Below, piece after piece: positions 34,380 to 42,208 of a stretch of DNA of 64,000 bases. The stretch covers positions 1-64,000 of the forward strand of contig DASXOJ010000087.1 in NCBI GenBank assembly GCA_036494465.1, written 5' to 3'. Under the pieces are notes generated by a model. It searched no databases and was not told where the DNA came from. It was given only the letters and a program-made list of their open reading frames with translations. The position numbers and the translations under genes are program-made. Origin of the DNA: CAJCJE01 sp036494465 (lineage in GTDB: Bacteria > Actinomycetota > Actinomycetes > Mycobacteriales > Pseudonocardiaceae). Each line of letters starts with the position of its first letter. Position 1 is the stretch's first letter.

Positions 34380-36538
34380 TGCTGGCCTACCTTCACGTGA
34401 ACGGCGCCGTGCCCGTCCGTAGTCGCGGTGGCGTCGGGCGGGACGACCACCACGCACCCGGACAACTCGATCAGGCAAGGGCCCGCGACGAACTGGTCGG
34501 CGCCCGGCCACTCGCATCCGTAGATGATGCTGTCCGCCGGCGCGTTGGCATCGTCGAACACGACCGGACGCGTGCCCCGGTCCTCGAACAGCTGGTTCGC
34601 CGTCGACGAGGTCGGCACGGCTTGGCGTTGGCTCGCGATGGCACGCGCCGACAGGATTTCGAAGCCGGCCTCACGATATCCGGCGCCCTTGCCGAACAGC
34701 AGCTCGTAGTCGGACTCGAACCGGGCCAGCAGCTCCGACAGCGCTGGGACGTCCGGCCCGGCCGCCAGCCCGACATCGAGATGGTGCGCCTGGCCTCGAT
34801 ATCGAACAGCCGCGGTGTAGGTCAGCTCGGTAGTGGCCGAGGCGGGGATCACGGCAAGAGTCCGGCGCGCCGTATCCCGCAAGGCTTCGGCGACCAATGC
34901 CGCGTGGGACTCATCGGGTTCCGTGCCGCCAGGAAGGCGGAGGTAGCAGGTGCGCGAAGCCGTTGTCCGGAGGTCGCTCGTGCCAGCCCCGAATGCGGAC
35001 TGGGCGGTCGCGGTCGCGGGGACGACGAACCCGCTTAGGCCGAGTTCCCGGCACAGTGCCCAGGCATGGGATGGACCGCTGCCGCCGCCTGCGACCACCA
35101 GGAACTCGCGTGGGTCATGGCCGCGCTCGATGGTCACCGAGCGAAGCAGATCGGCCATGGCCGAGTCGAGCAGGGTGCGGATCGCCAGGGCCGCTTCGAC
35201 GGTGCTGAGCCCGAGTGGTCCGCCGATCCGCTCGTCGATCGCCGCACTCGCCGCACTCGCGTCGAGCACGATCCCACCGCTGCCGAAACGACCCGCGTCA
35301 AGGACGCCGAGGATCAGGTCGGCATCGGTGGCGGTGGGCTCGGTGCCACCCTTCCCGTAACAGACCGGACCGGGTACCGCGCCCGCGCTGCGTGGACCAA
35401 CGGTGAGAACCCCGCCATTGACCGAGGCGACCGAGCCACCGCCCGCACCGATGCTGGCGACGTCGACGCTGGATACGCGCATGTCCGCGCCGCCGAAGGT
35501 GACGTCGTCCCGCAGTAGCGGCGCACCGCCGACCACCACCCCGACGTCGAAGCTCGTACCGCCCACGTCCAGGGTCAGCACGTCGGGTCGCGCCAACCGT
35601 TCCCCAAGGGCCCGGCCCGCCACCACGCCGGAGGCGGGCCCGCTGAGCAGACCGGATACCGGCGTCGCGCTCAGCGCGGCCGCGGGCACGACTCCCCCGG
35701 CGCTGGTCGTCATCATGATCGGCGCACGCATGCCCAGCTTCGCCAACTCCTCGCCCAGGACGGTGAGGTAGTTCCCGGCGATCGGACCGAGCGCGGCATT
35801 GGCCGCGGTGGTCGACGCTCTGGCGTATTCACCGACCGTCGGGGCGATCAGGTGCGAGACACTGACGAACGCGTCCGGCATCAGCTCGTCGACGAGCGCG
35901 GCCATGGCGATCTCGTGCGCGGGATTCTCGGTGGCCCACAGCAGGCAGATGGCCACCGCCGCCACCCCGTCATCGCGCAACCTCCGCACGGCCGACCGTG
36001 CCGAGTCCAGATCCAGGGGTGCGACGATGTGACCGTCGGACGCTGTTCGCTCCGCCACCTCGACGACACGGTGGCGCGGTACCAGCGGACCGTTGCGGCC
36101 CCGGAGAAAATAGTCTCCGAGCTCAAGGCCCTGCAGACCGGATGTTCCTCGGCGCAGCCTGCCGATCTCCAGAACGTCGCCGAATCCCTGGGTGGTGATC
36201 AGACCGACCCGAGCGGCCCGACCCGTCAGCAGCGCGTTGAGACCGACCGTGGTGCCGTGCCCGAAACGAGTGATGCGTGCACAGAAGTCCTCCACGGACA
36301 GTCCGACACCGTTGGCAGCCAAGCGAAGGGCATTGACCACTCCGGTGACGACATCAGGTGTCGTCGGCGACTTGCAGACCGAGGACCGCCCACCAGGGGC
36401 GCGCAGCCACAGATCCGTGAACGTACCGCCGACATCAGTACCGACCGTCCAGCCATCGTCGTCGACCGTGGCGTCCGGCACGGCGGCGTCGACCGCCCGC
36501 TCAACACTGAGACAGTTCACTTCCCGCGCGCTCCTCAT
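34376..36538 (-). CDS. Hydantoinase A / oxoprolinase family subunit
   Basis: About 720 residues if ATG 36538 is used; upstream ATG 36592 and a nearby GTG (VNCLSVERAV) are alternatives. N-terminal ASKHA ATPase fold with GTDVGGTFTDLWLRAPGG, a middle LTLDVGGTSFDVGVV and a C-terminal region including VAGGGSGPSHAWALCRELGL. With HyuB it should form the ATP-dependent enzyme. It leads the hyuA-hyuB-BKACE operon; a promoter candidate and the inverted repeat GTAACA-N24-TGTTAC lie just before it. Confidence 0.88.
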   Translation of the reverse strand: MRSAREVNCLSVERAVDAAVPDATVDDDGWTVGTDVGGTFTDLWLRAPGGRSSVCKSPTTPDVVTGVVNALRLAANGVGLSVEDFCARITRFGHGTTVGLNALLTGRAARVGLITTQGFGDVLEIGRLRRGTSGLQGLELGDYFLRGRNGPLVPRHRVVEVAERTASDGHIVAPLDLDSARSAVRRLRDDGVAAVAICLLWATENPAHEIAMAALVDELMPDAFVSVSHLIAPTVGEYARASTTAANAALGPIAGNYLTVLGEELAKLGMRAPIMMTTSAGGVVPAAALSATPVSGLLSGPASGVVAGRALGERLARPDVLTLDVGGTSFDVGVVVGGAPLLRDDVTFGGADMRVSSVDVASIGAGGGSVASVNGGVLTVGPRSAGAVPGPVCYGKGGTEPTATDADLILGVLDAGRFGSGGIVLDASAASAAIDERIGGPLGLSTVEAALAIRTLLDSAMADLLRSVTIERGHDPREFLVVAGGGSGPSHAWALCRELGLSGFVVPATATAQSAFGAGTSDLRTTASRTCYLRLPGGTEPDESHAALVAEALRDTARRTLAVIPASATTELTYTAAVRYRGQAHHLDVGLAAGPDVPALSELLARFESDYELLFGKGAGYREAGFEILSARAIASQRQAVPTSSTANQLFEDRGTRPVVFDDANAPADSIIYGCEWPGADQFVAGPCLIELSGCVVVVPPDATATTDGHGAVHVKVGQQ

Positions 36539-36592
36539 GCAGCCGTGGCCGGACATGCCGTGCGCTGAACCACCGTGCCGACCGGCACACAT

Positions 36593-36631
36593 TGTGTAAC
36601 AGATTTTCCGCAGCCGTCAAGCATATGTTAC
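36593..36631 (-). promoter_or_regulatory. Promoter and inverted repeat before hydantoinase operon
   Basis: On the minus strand TTGACG (36620-36615), 16 bases and TACACA (36598-36593) form a promoter candidate. The repeat GTAACA (36596-36601) / TGTTAC (36626-36631) brackets it. No dedicated regulator gene is adjacent. Confidence 0.4.
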
Positions 36632-36665
36632 GTATCGTCGGAGGGCCGCGCGGCTTCGGCTGAGG

Positions 36666-37127
36666 TCAACTCGGCCGCGAGAGTCGCTCCCGTATCCGTG
36701 CTCCGGCACGGAACGCCTCGTCCCGGTCGGCCAGTTCCGCCGCGTGCGCGAGAATGCCCGGTCCCCTGAACTCAGCAGGCGTGGACACTCGCCGGCTCAG
36801 CAGCATGAAGTGGAAGTGCTGCCATTGTTCGCCGAACCCCATCAGGTAGACGCGTTCGACATCGGCCTCGGCCTTGGCTGCCGCACTCAGTTGCCGCACC
36901 AACGGGCCCAACGTCGCCGCCTCGTCATCGGAAAGGCCCCATAGCCAGTCACCGCTGTGCCGATTGGCGCTGACCATGATCCAACCGGGGACGTCGAGCA
37001 CCAGGTTTGCCGTCCACACCTCATCGACATGGACCAACGACTCACTGGGAATTGCCTTGCGGAGATCGCAGACCTGGCAACGGTCGGCAGCCTCGTCCTG
37101 CTGCTCTCGCACCTGTGCGTGTGACAC
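36666..37127 (-). CDS. HIT-like nucleotide-binding/hydrolase protein
   Basis: 153 residues from GTG 37127. A CQVCDLRK pair of cysteines suggests zinc binding near residue 17. The histidine-triad-like motif is FGEQWQHFHFMLLSR (H-x-H-x). Length matches HIT proteins, which hydrolyse or transfer nucleotides. It is the last gene of a VOC-FAH-HIT operon, with a 15-base gap. Its catabolic role is unclear; removal of adenylyl by-products of ligase reactions is only a speculation. Confidence 0.75.
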   Translation of the reverse strand: MSHAQVREQQDEAADRCQVCDLRKAIPSESLVHVDEVWTANLVLDVPGWIMVSANRHSGDWLWGLSDDEAATLGPLVRQLSAAAKAEADVERVYLMGFGEQWQHFHFMLLSRRVSTPAEFRGPGILAHAAELADRDEAFRAGARIRERLSRPS

Positions 37128-37142
37128 TGTTCGCTGCCCTTC

Positions 37143-38057
37143 CTACTCAGCCTGTTGCTCGTCGTGCACGGGGGTGGCCATGGTGCCGAGTCCGGTCATC
37201 TCGATGCGGACCGTGTCACCGGCCGTGAGCCACCGCGGCTCGGCCATACCCGCGATGACGCCGGCCGGCGTCCCGGTGGTGATGATGTCGCCGGCCTGGA
37301 GCGTGGTCGTGGCACTGAGCCACTCGATCAGCTGATAGGGATCGGTCGCCATCTCCTTGGCGTAGGAGTCCTGCCGGACCTCGCCATTGACCCAGGTCTG
37401 AATGCGGACGTCCTCGTAACTGCCGACCTCGTCAGCGGTCACCAACCAGGGTCCGGTGGGCAGGAACGTGTCCCAGCCCTTGGCGCGCATCAACTGGTAG
37501 AACGGTGCGACGTTCAGCTTCTTGCTCTCCCCCTCACCGAGATCGCGCGCGCTGACGTCATCGGCGATCATGTATCCGGCGATGTGCTCAGCGGCGCGGG
37601 CGGCCGGGATCCGTCGCCCACCCTTGCCGATGACGATCGCGAGTTCGGCCTCGTAGTCGAACTGCTGACACTCCACCGGACGCACGATCGGATCGGTGGG
37701 ACCGGACAGTGCCGAGGAGGGCTTCTGGAACACCACCGGCAACGTCGGCAGGCGCTGCGAATCCATCCCCTCCTCGATGAGATGGGCGAAATAGTTCGCA
37801 CCGCAGACGAAAAGGTTGGGCGGGTCCACGACCGGCGGACCAAGCCGGACCTCGGCCAGCGGAATCAGGTCGACACCGCGATCCAGCGCCGCGGTGATCC
37901 CAGCGCCGAGAGCGTCGAGCCTCGGCAGCGCGCCACGAACAGAATCCACTTGTGCGAGACCGAGGTCGGCCAGCACAGGTCCCAACGGAAGAACGGAATC
38001 CTCGACAAGTGCACCGGGAAGCTCACGTCCAGGTGGCCCATAACTCACTAGCCGCAT
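37143..38057 (-). CDS. FAH-family hydrolase/isomerase (HpcE-like)
   Basis: 304 residues. N-terminal FAH_N region (MRLVSYGPPGRELPGALVED), then the catalytic core: NLFVCGANYFAHLIEEGMDS, PVVFQKPSSALSGPTDPIV, metal site QQFDYEAELAIVIGKGG, ADDVSARDLGEGE and TTGTPAGVIAGM. Family members hydrolyse acylpyruvates or decarboxylate/isomerise meta-cleavage products. The upstream gene encodes an extradiol-type VOC protein, so this enzyme probably acts on a ring-cleavage product. It lies 49 bases after that gene. Confidence 0.88.
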   Translation of the reverse strand: MRLVSYGPPGRELPGALVEDSVLPLGPVLADLGLAQVDSVRGALPRLDALGAGITAALDRGVDLIPLAEVRLGPPVVDPPNLFVCGANYFAHLIEEGMDSQRLPTLPVVFQKPSSALSGPTDPIVRPVECQQFDYEAELAIVIGKGGRRIPAARAAEHIAGYMIADDVSARDLGEGESKKLNVAPFYQLMRAKGWDTFLPTGPWLVTADEVGSYEDVRIQTWVNGEVRQDSYAKEMATDPYQLIEWLSATTTLQAGDIITTGTPAGVIAGMAEPRWLTAGDTVRIEMTGLGTMATPVHDEQQAE

Positions 38058-38106
38058 GAGATTTCCTTTCAGCTACTGCACTACGGGTGATGTCGTCCGG
38101 GGTATA

Positions 38107-38664
38107 TCAGTTGCTTGGCGGTGCCCACGCGGTCAGTTCAGCGACCGTCCGCCCGGCACGCAGTCCCCGCAGCGCGTCGGCGGGTTCGAAACGAGTCGCC
38201 GACCGCACGTACCTGTCACCGCCCGCGTAGAACTCGACGATCTGCTCCTCGCTGTAGGCGGTGTCGTAGAACAGTTCGACGGCGTTCCCGTCGGGGTCCT
38301 GGTAGTACATCGACATCGTGGGACCGTGATTGAGGCACATCGTCGGCCGAATGCCGGACTCGACAAGCCGCCCGTGCGTCTCGACCAACGCCAGCAAGCT
38401 CGGATACTCGAACGAGAAATGGTTCAGCCGAGAATGCACGGCGTCCCCGCCGGCACCCGGCTCGGACTGCGCGACGGAGTCATCGGCCTTGATCACGTTG
38501 AACATTCCGATCCGGTGATGCGCCTCATCGGTCCGCAGGAAGCAGGCACTGTGATCCTCGGTTTCCACCCCGATGGTCGCGTCGAGAACTTCCAGGTACC
38601 ACTGTTTCGTGGCCTCGTAGTTGCTGGAGTTCAAGATAAGGTGAGCAAGTTTCGGAGACGCCAC
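38107..38664 (-). CDS. VOC family protein (extradiol dioxygenase-like), copy 1
   Basis: 185 residues from GTG 38664 with GAAAGAGG upstream. Metal-ligand positions of the VOC fold are visible: His in KLAHLILNSSNY, His in SRLNHFSFEYPS and Glu in GNAVELFYDT. Size fits single-module extradiol-like enzymes. It is closely similar along its length to the protein at 52986-53543, and both genes have the AAGGAC-N6-GTCCTT promoter element. Likely role: ring cleavage of a catecholic compound; other VOC functions (lyase, isomerase) cannot be excluded. Confidence 0.82.
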   Translation of the reverse strand: MASPKLAHLILNSSNYEATKQWYLEVLDATIGVETEDHSACFLRTDEAHHRIGMFNVIKADDSVAQSEPGAGGDAVHSRLNHFSFEYPSLLALVETHGRLVESGIRPTMCLNHGPTMSMYYQDPDGNAVELFYDTAYSEEQIVEFYAGGDRYVRSATRFEPADALRGLRAGRTVAELTAWAPPSN

Positions 38665-38751
38665 GACGGGCCTCTTTCCACAGCAGAGTTGCGAGGACTG
38701 CGCAACTCGGAACCAAGTGAACCGGCCCATCGGCCAGCACTGTCGCCCTCG

Positions 38752-38796
38752 ACGTTAGCCATCAGCCCGCCTCCCGTCAAGGACGAATCCGTCCTT
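38752..38796 (-). promoter_or_regulatory. VOC1 promoter with AAGGAC-N6-GTCCTT operator at -35
   Basis: On the minus strand TTGACG (38780-38775), 17 bases and TAACGT (38757-38752) form the promoter. The perfect palindrome AAGGAC-gaatcc-GTCCTT (38779-38796) overlaps the -35. The same arrangement occurs before the azoreductase and VOC2 genes. Confidence 0.65.
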
Positions 38797-38857
38797 TATT
38801 GTGATATGTTCACGCAACCGCCAGCCACAGCGTTGACACGAACCGAGGAGAGTCCCG

Positions 38858-39225
38858 GTGACCGCCGAACTCGTGCAGGTCAGGCAAACTCGTTGGTCGT
38901 CTCAGGACGAAGCCGACCGATTCACGGTGGACGACCCCGGCCACGGAACTCGGTCACCGGCTGCCGAAGGTCGCCGAAACCGTCCGTGAATGCCGAAGCC
39001 GTGACGCGGCTTCGGGCCGGCCCCGGCGACAACCCGGCCACTCAGGGGGGCCTACTGGTCACGTCCACGCACCGGCAATGGGTGATAGACACCCTCGACA
39101 TCGGCGTCGCCGAGGGTGTCACCATCGCGGCACAGGCGCCGGTAGGCGACTACTGCGTGCCGCCGACGTTGTTCACCCATGCCACTCCCGAGATGTGCAT
39201 CGCCAAGGAAGAAACGCCGAGGTGA
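38858..39225 (+). pseudogene. Aldehyde dehydrogenase, deleted and frameshifted remnant
   Basis: A GAGGAG site and GTG 38858 start an N-terminal piece (TAELVQVRQTRW, then DRFTVDDPGHGT) that stops after about 35 codons. From about 38990, in another frame, a C-terminal-half segment appears: VTRLRAGPGDNPATQGGLL, then IGVAEGVTIAAQAPVGDY and PPTLFTHATPEMCIAKEE. These match the aldehyde dehydrogenase pattern RLxxGPGDDP...PTLF..V.P.M.IA.EE. The nucleotide-binding centre and the catalytic Cys are missing. Confidence 0.7.
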
Positions 39226-39229
39226 CGTC

Positions 39230-40201
39230 ATGACCGAGGGCTGGATCGACGTTCACGCGCACTTCTCGCCGCCGAGCACCGTCGAGGAACGAACCGCACG
39301 CTGGGCCGCGATGCGCGAGGCGCGGTTTCTGGCCCCCGAACAGTTCGAATGGCGCGTCGACGTGACGCTGGACTACATGGATCGAACCGGAATCGCGATG
39401 CAACTGCTGAGCAACATTCCGAAGAGCTGCGACGCGTTGCGTGCGTCGAACGACTACGGCGCAGAACTTGTCGCCGACCATCCGACCCGATTCGGGCTGC
39501 TCGCCGCGTTGCCGACCGACGACCCGGCAGCCGCGCTGGCCGAGATCGAACGCACCTCGGCCGAGGTGCCCGCCGACGGGTTCGCCGTGACCTGCCACTA
39601 CAACGGTGTCTATCTCGGTGATCCATGCCTGGAACCGATGTGGGCCGAACTCGACCGCCGGCAGGCGACCGTGTTCGCTCATCCTGATGCCTACGCCCCC
39701 GCCGCCAACGGGCGCCCGGCGCCGCTGCTGGAGGTCGCGTTCGAGACCGTGCGCACCGTCGTCGACATGCTTTATGCCGGCGTCTTTCGTCGCTACCCCA
39801 ACGTGAAGCTGATCGTGGCGCACTGCGGAGGCGCAGGCGCCCTGCCCGCCGCGGTGGGCCGACTGACCTTGCTGGGCACCCAGCCCTGGGTACCCAACCC
39901 GAACGCACTCACCACGACCGAACTGACCGAGCACTTTCGGCGCCTCTACCTGGATACCGCGGCGGCCGGCTACGCGAGTTCGCTGGCCCCCGCACTCACC
40001 GTGACAACACCCGGCCACCTCGTCTACGGCTCCGACAGCGGGGTGCCGTGCAGCACCGAGGCCACCATGGAGGCCAACAAACGCGAACTGCTCGCCTTCG
40101 ACGGCATTACCCGCGAACAGGTCGAGGACATCGGCCGAAACGCCCTTGCGCTGTTTCCGGGCGCGGCAGCAAGGATGGCAGGCCGGACGATCCCAACCTG
40201 A
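39230..40201 (+). CDS. Amidohydrolase 2 family (ACMSD/resorcylate-decarboxylase-like)
   Basis: 323 residues from ATG 39230, four bases after the aldehyde dehydrogenase remnant. The metal motif H-x-H is in WIDVHAHFSPPS, followed by FAHPDAY, a second His in LIVAHCGGAGALP and the Asp in VYGSDSGVPCS. This group includes ACMSD, gamma-resorcylate decarboxylase and 5-carboxyvanillate decarboxylase, which remove CO2 from aromatic or muconate acids non-oxidatively. A decarboxylase in the aromatic pathway is thus as likely as a hydrolase. Confidence 0.82.
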   Translation: MTEGWIDVHAHFSPPSTVEERTARWAAMREARFLAPEQFEWRVDVTLDYMDRTGIAMQLLSNIPKSCDALRASNDYGAELVADHPTRFGLLAALPTDDPAAALAEIERTSAEVPADGFAVTCHYNGVYLGDPCLEPMWAELDRRQATVFAHPDAYAPAANGRPAPLLEVAFETVRTVVDMLYAGVFRRYPNVKLIVAHCGGAGALPAAVGRLTLLGTQPWVPNPNALTTTELTEHFRRLYLDTAAAGYASSLAPALTVTTPGHLVYGSDSGVPCSTEATMEANKRELLAFDGITREQVEDIGRNALALFPGAAARMAGRTIPT

Positions 40202-40218
40202 GGCCGAGCGGCCCGGCC

Positions 40219-40596
40219 TCAGTGCCCGGCCAGTTTCGCCAGCTCGGGATCGTTCCGCAGGCGACTTTCCTGAATTGCCGCGATCTTGGCCGCCAGATCC
40301 GGATCGTCCTCGTCCCAGGTGTCGAACGCGTCGAAGTTGATCACATGAGGATGGACGATGAAGTCCGCCCGCCGATGAGCCGGATCGTTGATGTATCGCT
40401 CGAATGCCTCGATGTCGGCCATGGCGAACGTGGTGGAGTGGGTGTACGTGTCCGACTCCCTTCCGGTGTACTGACCGACGACGCCGAGCAGTACGCTCTC
40501 CATCTCACCTACCGCCCGAAACGCGGCCATGCACGCCGCGTAGTCCTCGTCGCTGGTTCCGTCCTTGAAGCGGAAGCGAAGTACATGGACGATCAC
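40219..40596 (-). CDS. Dabb (stress-responsive A/B barrel) domain protein
   Basis: 125 residues from GTG 40596, with TGGAGGA upstream. The Dabb ferredoxin-like barrel is recognisable: IVHVLRFRFKDGTSDEDY, YTHSTTFAMADIEAFERYIN and the typical HPHVINF. Some Dabb proteins are cyclases or monooxygenase-like; most are unassigned. It is convergent with the amidohydrolase. A GTAGTATCACTC sequence (40701-40712), related to the family-A TetR motif, lies upstream. Confidence 0.8.
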   Translation of the reverse strand: MIVHVLRFRFKDGTSDEDYAACMAAFRAVGEMESVLLGVVGQYTGRESDTYTHSTTFAMADIEAFERYINDPAHRRADFIVHPHVINFDAFDTWDEDDPDLAAKIAAIQESRLRNDPELAKLAGH

Positions 40597-40839
40597 GATA
40601 TCCTCCAATGCTCCACGACAACGGGATGAACGCCGGCAATCCCAGGACGCGCGCCCCTTCAGCAACGAGCACGCGCCCCGGCCTCACCTACAGTTCATAG
40701 TAGTATCACTCTTATTAATTTGGTGGCCTAAGCTTAAAATCTAGCCGCACGTGACGCGGCGCACAGGCCGTCTGGTGGCCGTCGCTCATGCGCCCCAGCT
40801 GCCCGGGTCACAGTTGCAGCATTAATCATCTCAGCAGCA

Positions 40840-40866
40840 CTACTATCATTATATTCATGATATACT
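40840..40866 (+). promoter_or_regulatory. TetR A2 operator candidate and leaderless -10
   Basis: CTACTATCATTA (40840-40851) is copy 2 of the CTANTATCATTA motif. Within it, TATCAT (40844-40849) pairs with ATGATA (40857-40862) across 7 bases, giving a dyad that overlaps the -10 hexamer TATACT (40861-40866). Six bases later is the GTG start. The position fits autorepression. Confidence 0.5.
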
Positions 40867-40872
40867 CACGGC

Positions 40873-41544
40873 GTGGCGACCCGCACGTACCGATCTCCTC
40901 GACGTGAACAGGCCGCGGCTCATACCCGCGCGGTGATCCTGGACGCCGCCGAGGAACTGTTCGCGGAACGCGGCTATGCCAACACAACGGTCAACCAGGT
41001 CGCGGCTGCCGCCGCGGTCGCGCCGAACACCGTCTATACCAGTGTTGGCGGAAAGCCACAGCTGGTTGTGGCCCTCGCCGAACGTGCGGCAGCCCATCCG
41101 GTGATCAGCAGCGGCCTCGAGGCGATCGACACGATGACCGATGGACGGGAGATCATTCAGCTGTTGGCCGAGGGCACGAAGGCGGCAAGGCGCAGTCAAC
41201 AGCGCGCCATCGCCGTCATGCTGGACAACGTCACCGCCGACCCACTGATCGCGCACACCGCGGAGCGCATCACAGCTCTGCTGCGCAAACGCATCCACCG
41301 AATCGCGACCCGCCTCGGCGCCATCGGGGCGTTGCCGGCGGGTATGACGACAGCACACGCTGCCGCCATCCTCTGGTTCTACTTCAGTTTCACCGCGTGG
41401 AGAGAACTCCGCGCCCTCGGTTGGGCCTGGAAAGAAATCGAACAATGGCTCGGCGGCCAAGCGATCAGCGCGTTGCTCGCGGCACCCGACTCGACAGCTC
41501 GCATCGGCCACTCGACCTCGTCGACGCGACCCGGTACACGTTGA
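40873..41544 (+). CDS. TetR family regulator, family A copy 2
   Basis: 223 residues from GTG 40873. N-terminal MATRTYRSPRREQAAAHTRA and HTH ANTTVNQVAAAAAVAPNTVY, ending with a domain including AAILWFYFSFTAWRELRAL and GWAWKEIEQWLGG. It is a paralogue of the genes at 12678 and 44979. No ribosome site is present; TATACT precedes the start by exactly 6 bases. It may control itself and the divergent Dabb gene. The C-terminal 18 residues after the Gly-Gly are longer than in the paralogues. Confidence 0.88.
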   Translation: MATRTYRSPRREQAAAHTRAVILDAAEELFAERGYANTTVNQVAAAAAVAPNTVYTSVGGKPQLVVALAERAAAHPVISSGLEAIDTMTDGREIIQLLAEGTKAARRSQQRAIAVMLDNVTADPLIAHTAERITALLRKRIHRIATRLGAIGALPAGMTTAHAAAILWFYFSFTAWRELRALGWAWKEIEQWLGGQAISALLAAPDSTARIGHSTSSTRPGTR

Positions 41545-41593
41545 TCCGTCGGTCCGACCCACTTCACCGGCACAGACCACATATGCTCGACAT

Positions 41594-42208
41594 ATGCCGA
41601 ACCGTCCCAGGTCAGATGCGTTGAGCGACGAGCGTCCTGCTCGAACCCGGCGCGGAGCAGCCGCGGTCCAACAGGCAATCTACGACGCGGTCGTTGCCGA
41701 ATTGGCCGAGGTCGGATTCGGACGGCTCACCTTCGAGAGCGTCGCGGAGCGGGCCGGCACGGGCAAGAGTCCGTTGTACCGGCGCTGGCCCGATACCACC
41801 TCGCTGGTCATCGACACTTTGCGCGAACTGTCCTCGGACCCCGTCGACTACCAGCGAGCCGGCATTCTCCGGGACGATCTCGTCGGGCTCACGCGGCATA
41901 TGACCAAAACGCAGGAAGGCGCCAAGGCCAAGGCATTCCGGGCCCTGCTCGGCGAGGCATACCGCCATCCCGAGTTGCTGAACCGCTTCACGTCGCAGGT
42001 TCTCAACCCACTCTTCGACGCAATGACCCGGCTACTGCGCGACGCCGCCGAACGCGGCGAGATATCGTCGGAGCGGTTGACGCCCGTTGTCTGTGAAGTG
42101 CTGCACGCGCTGATCATCAAAAGGGCGCTGCTCAACAGCCACGATCTGACCAAGGAGGACATCACACAGATGGTGGACGAGGTGCTCCTGCCTCTGGTCA
42201 CCGGCTGA
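41594..42208 (+). CDS. TetR family regulator, family B copy 1
   Basis: 204 residues. The HTH region is FGRLTFESVAERAGTGKSPL followed by YRRWPDTTSLVID, and the C-terminus is of TetR_C_16 style (VCEVLHALIIKRALL). It is highly similar to the gene at 52333. TATGCT (41582-41587) precedes ATG 41594 by 6 bases, suggesting a leaderless mRNA, and a repeat CATATG-ctcga-CATATG spans this region. It is a candidate binder of the AAGGAC-N6-GTCCTT sites. The end overlaps the convergent ubiD gene by 11 bases. Confidence 0.88.
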   Translation: MPNRPRSDALSDERPARTRRGAAAVQQAIYDAVVAELAEVGFGRLTFESVAERAGTGKSPLYRRWPDTTSLVIDTLRELSSDPVDYQRAGILRDDLVGLTRHMTKTQEGAKAKAFRALLGEAYRHPELLNRFTSQVLNPLFDAMTRLLRDAAERGEISSERLTPVVCEVLHALIIKRALLNSHDLTKEDITQMVDEVLLPLVTG

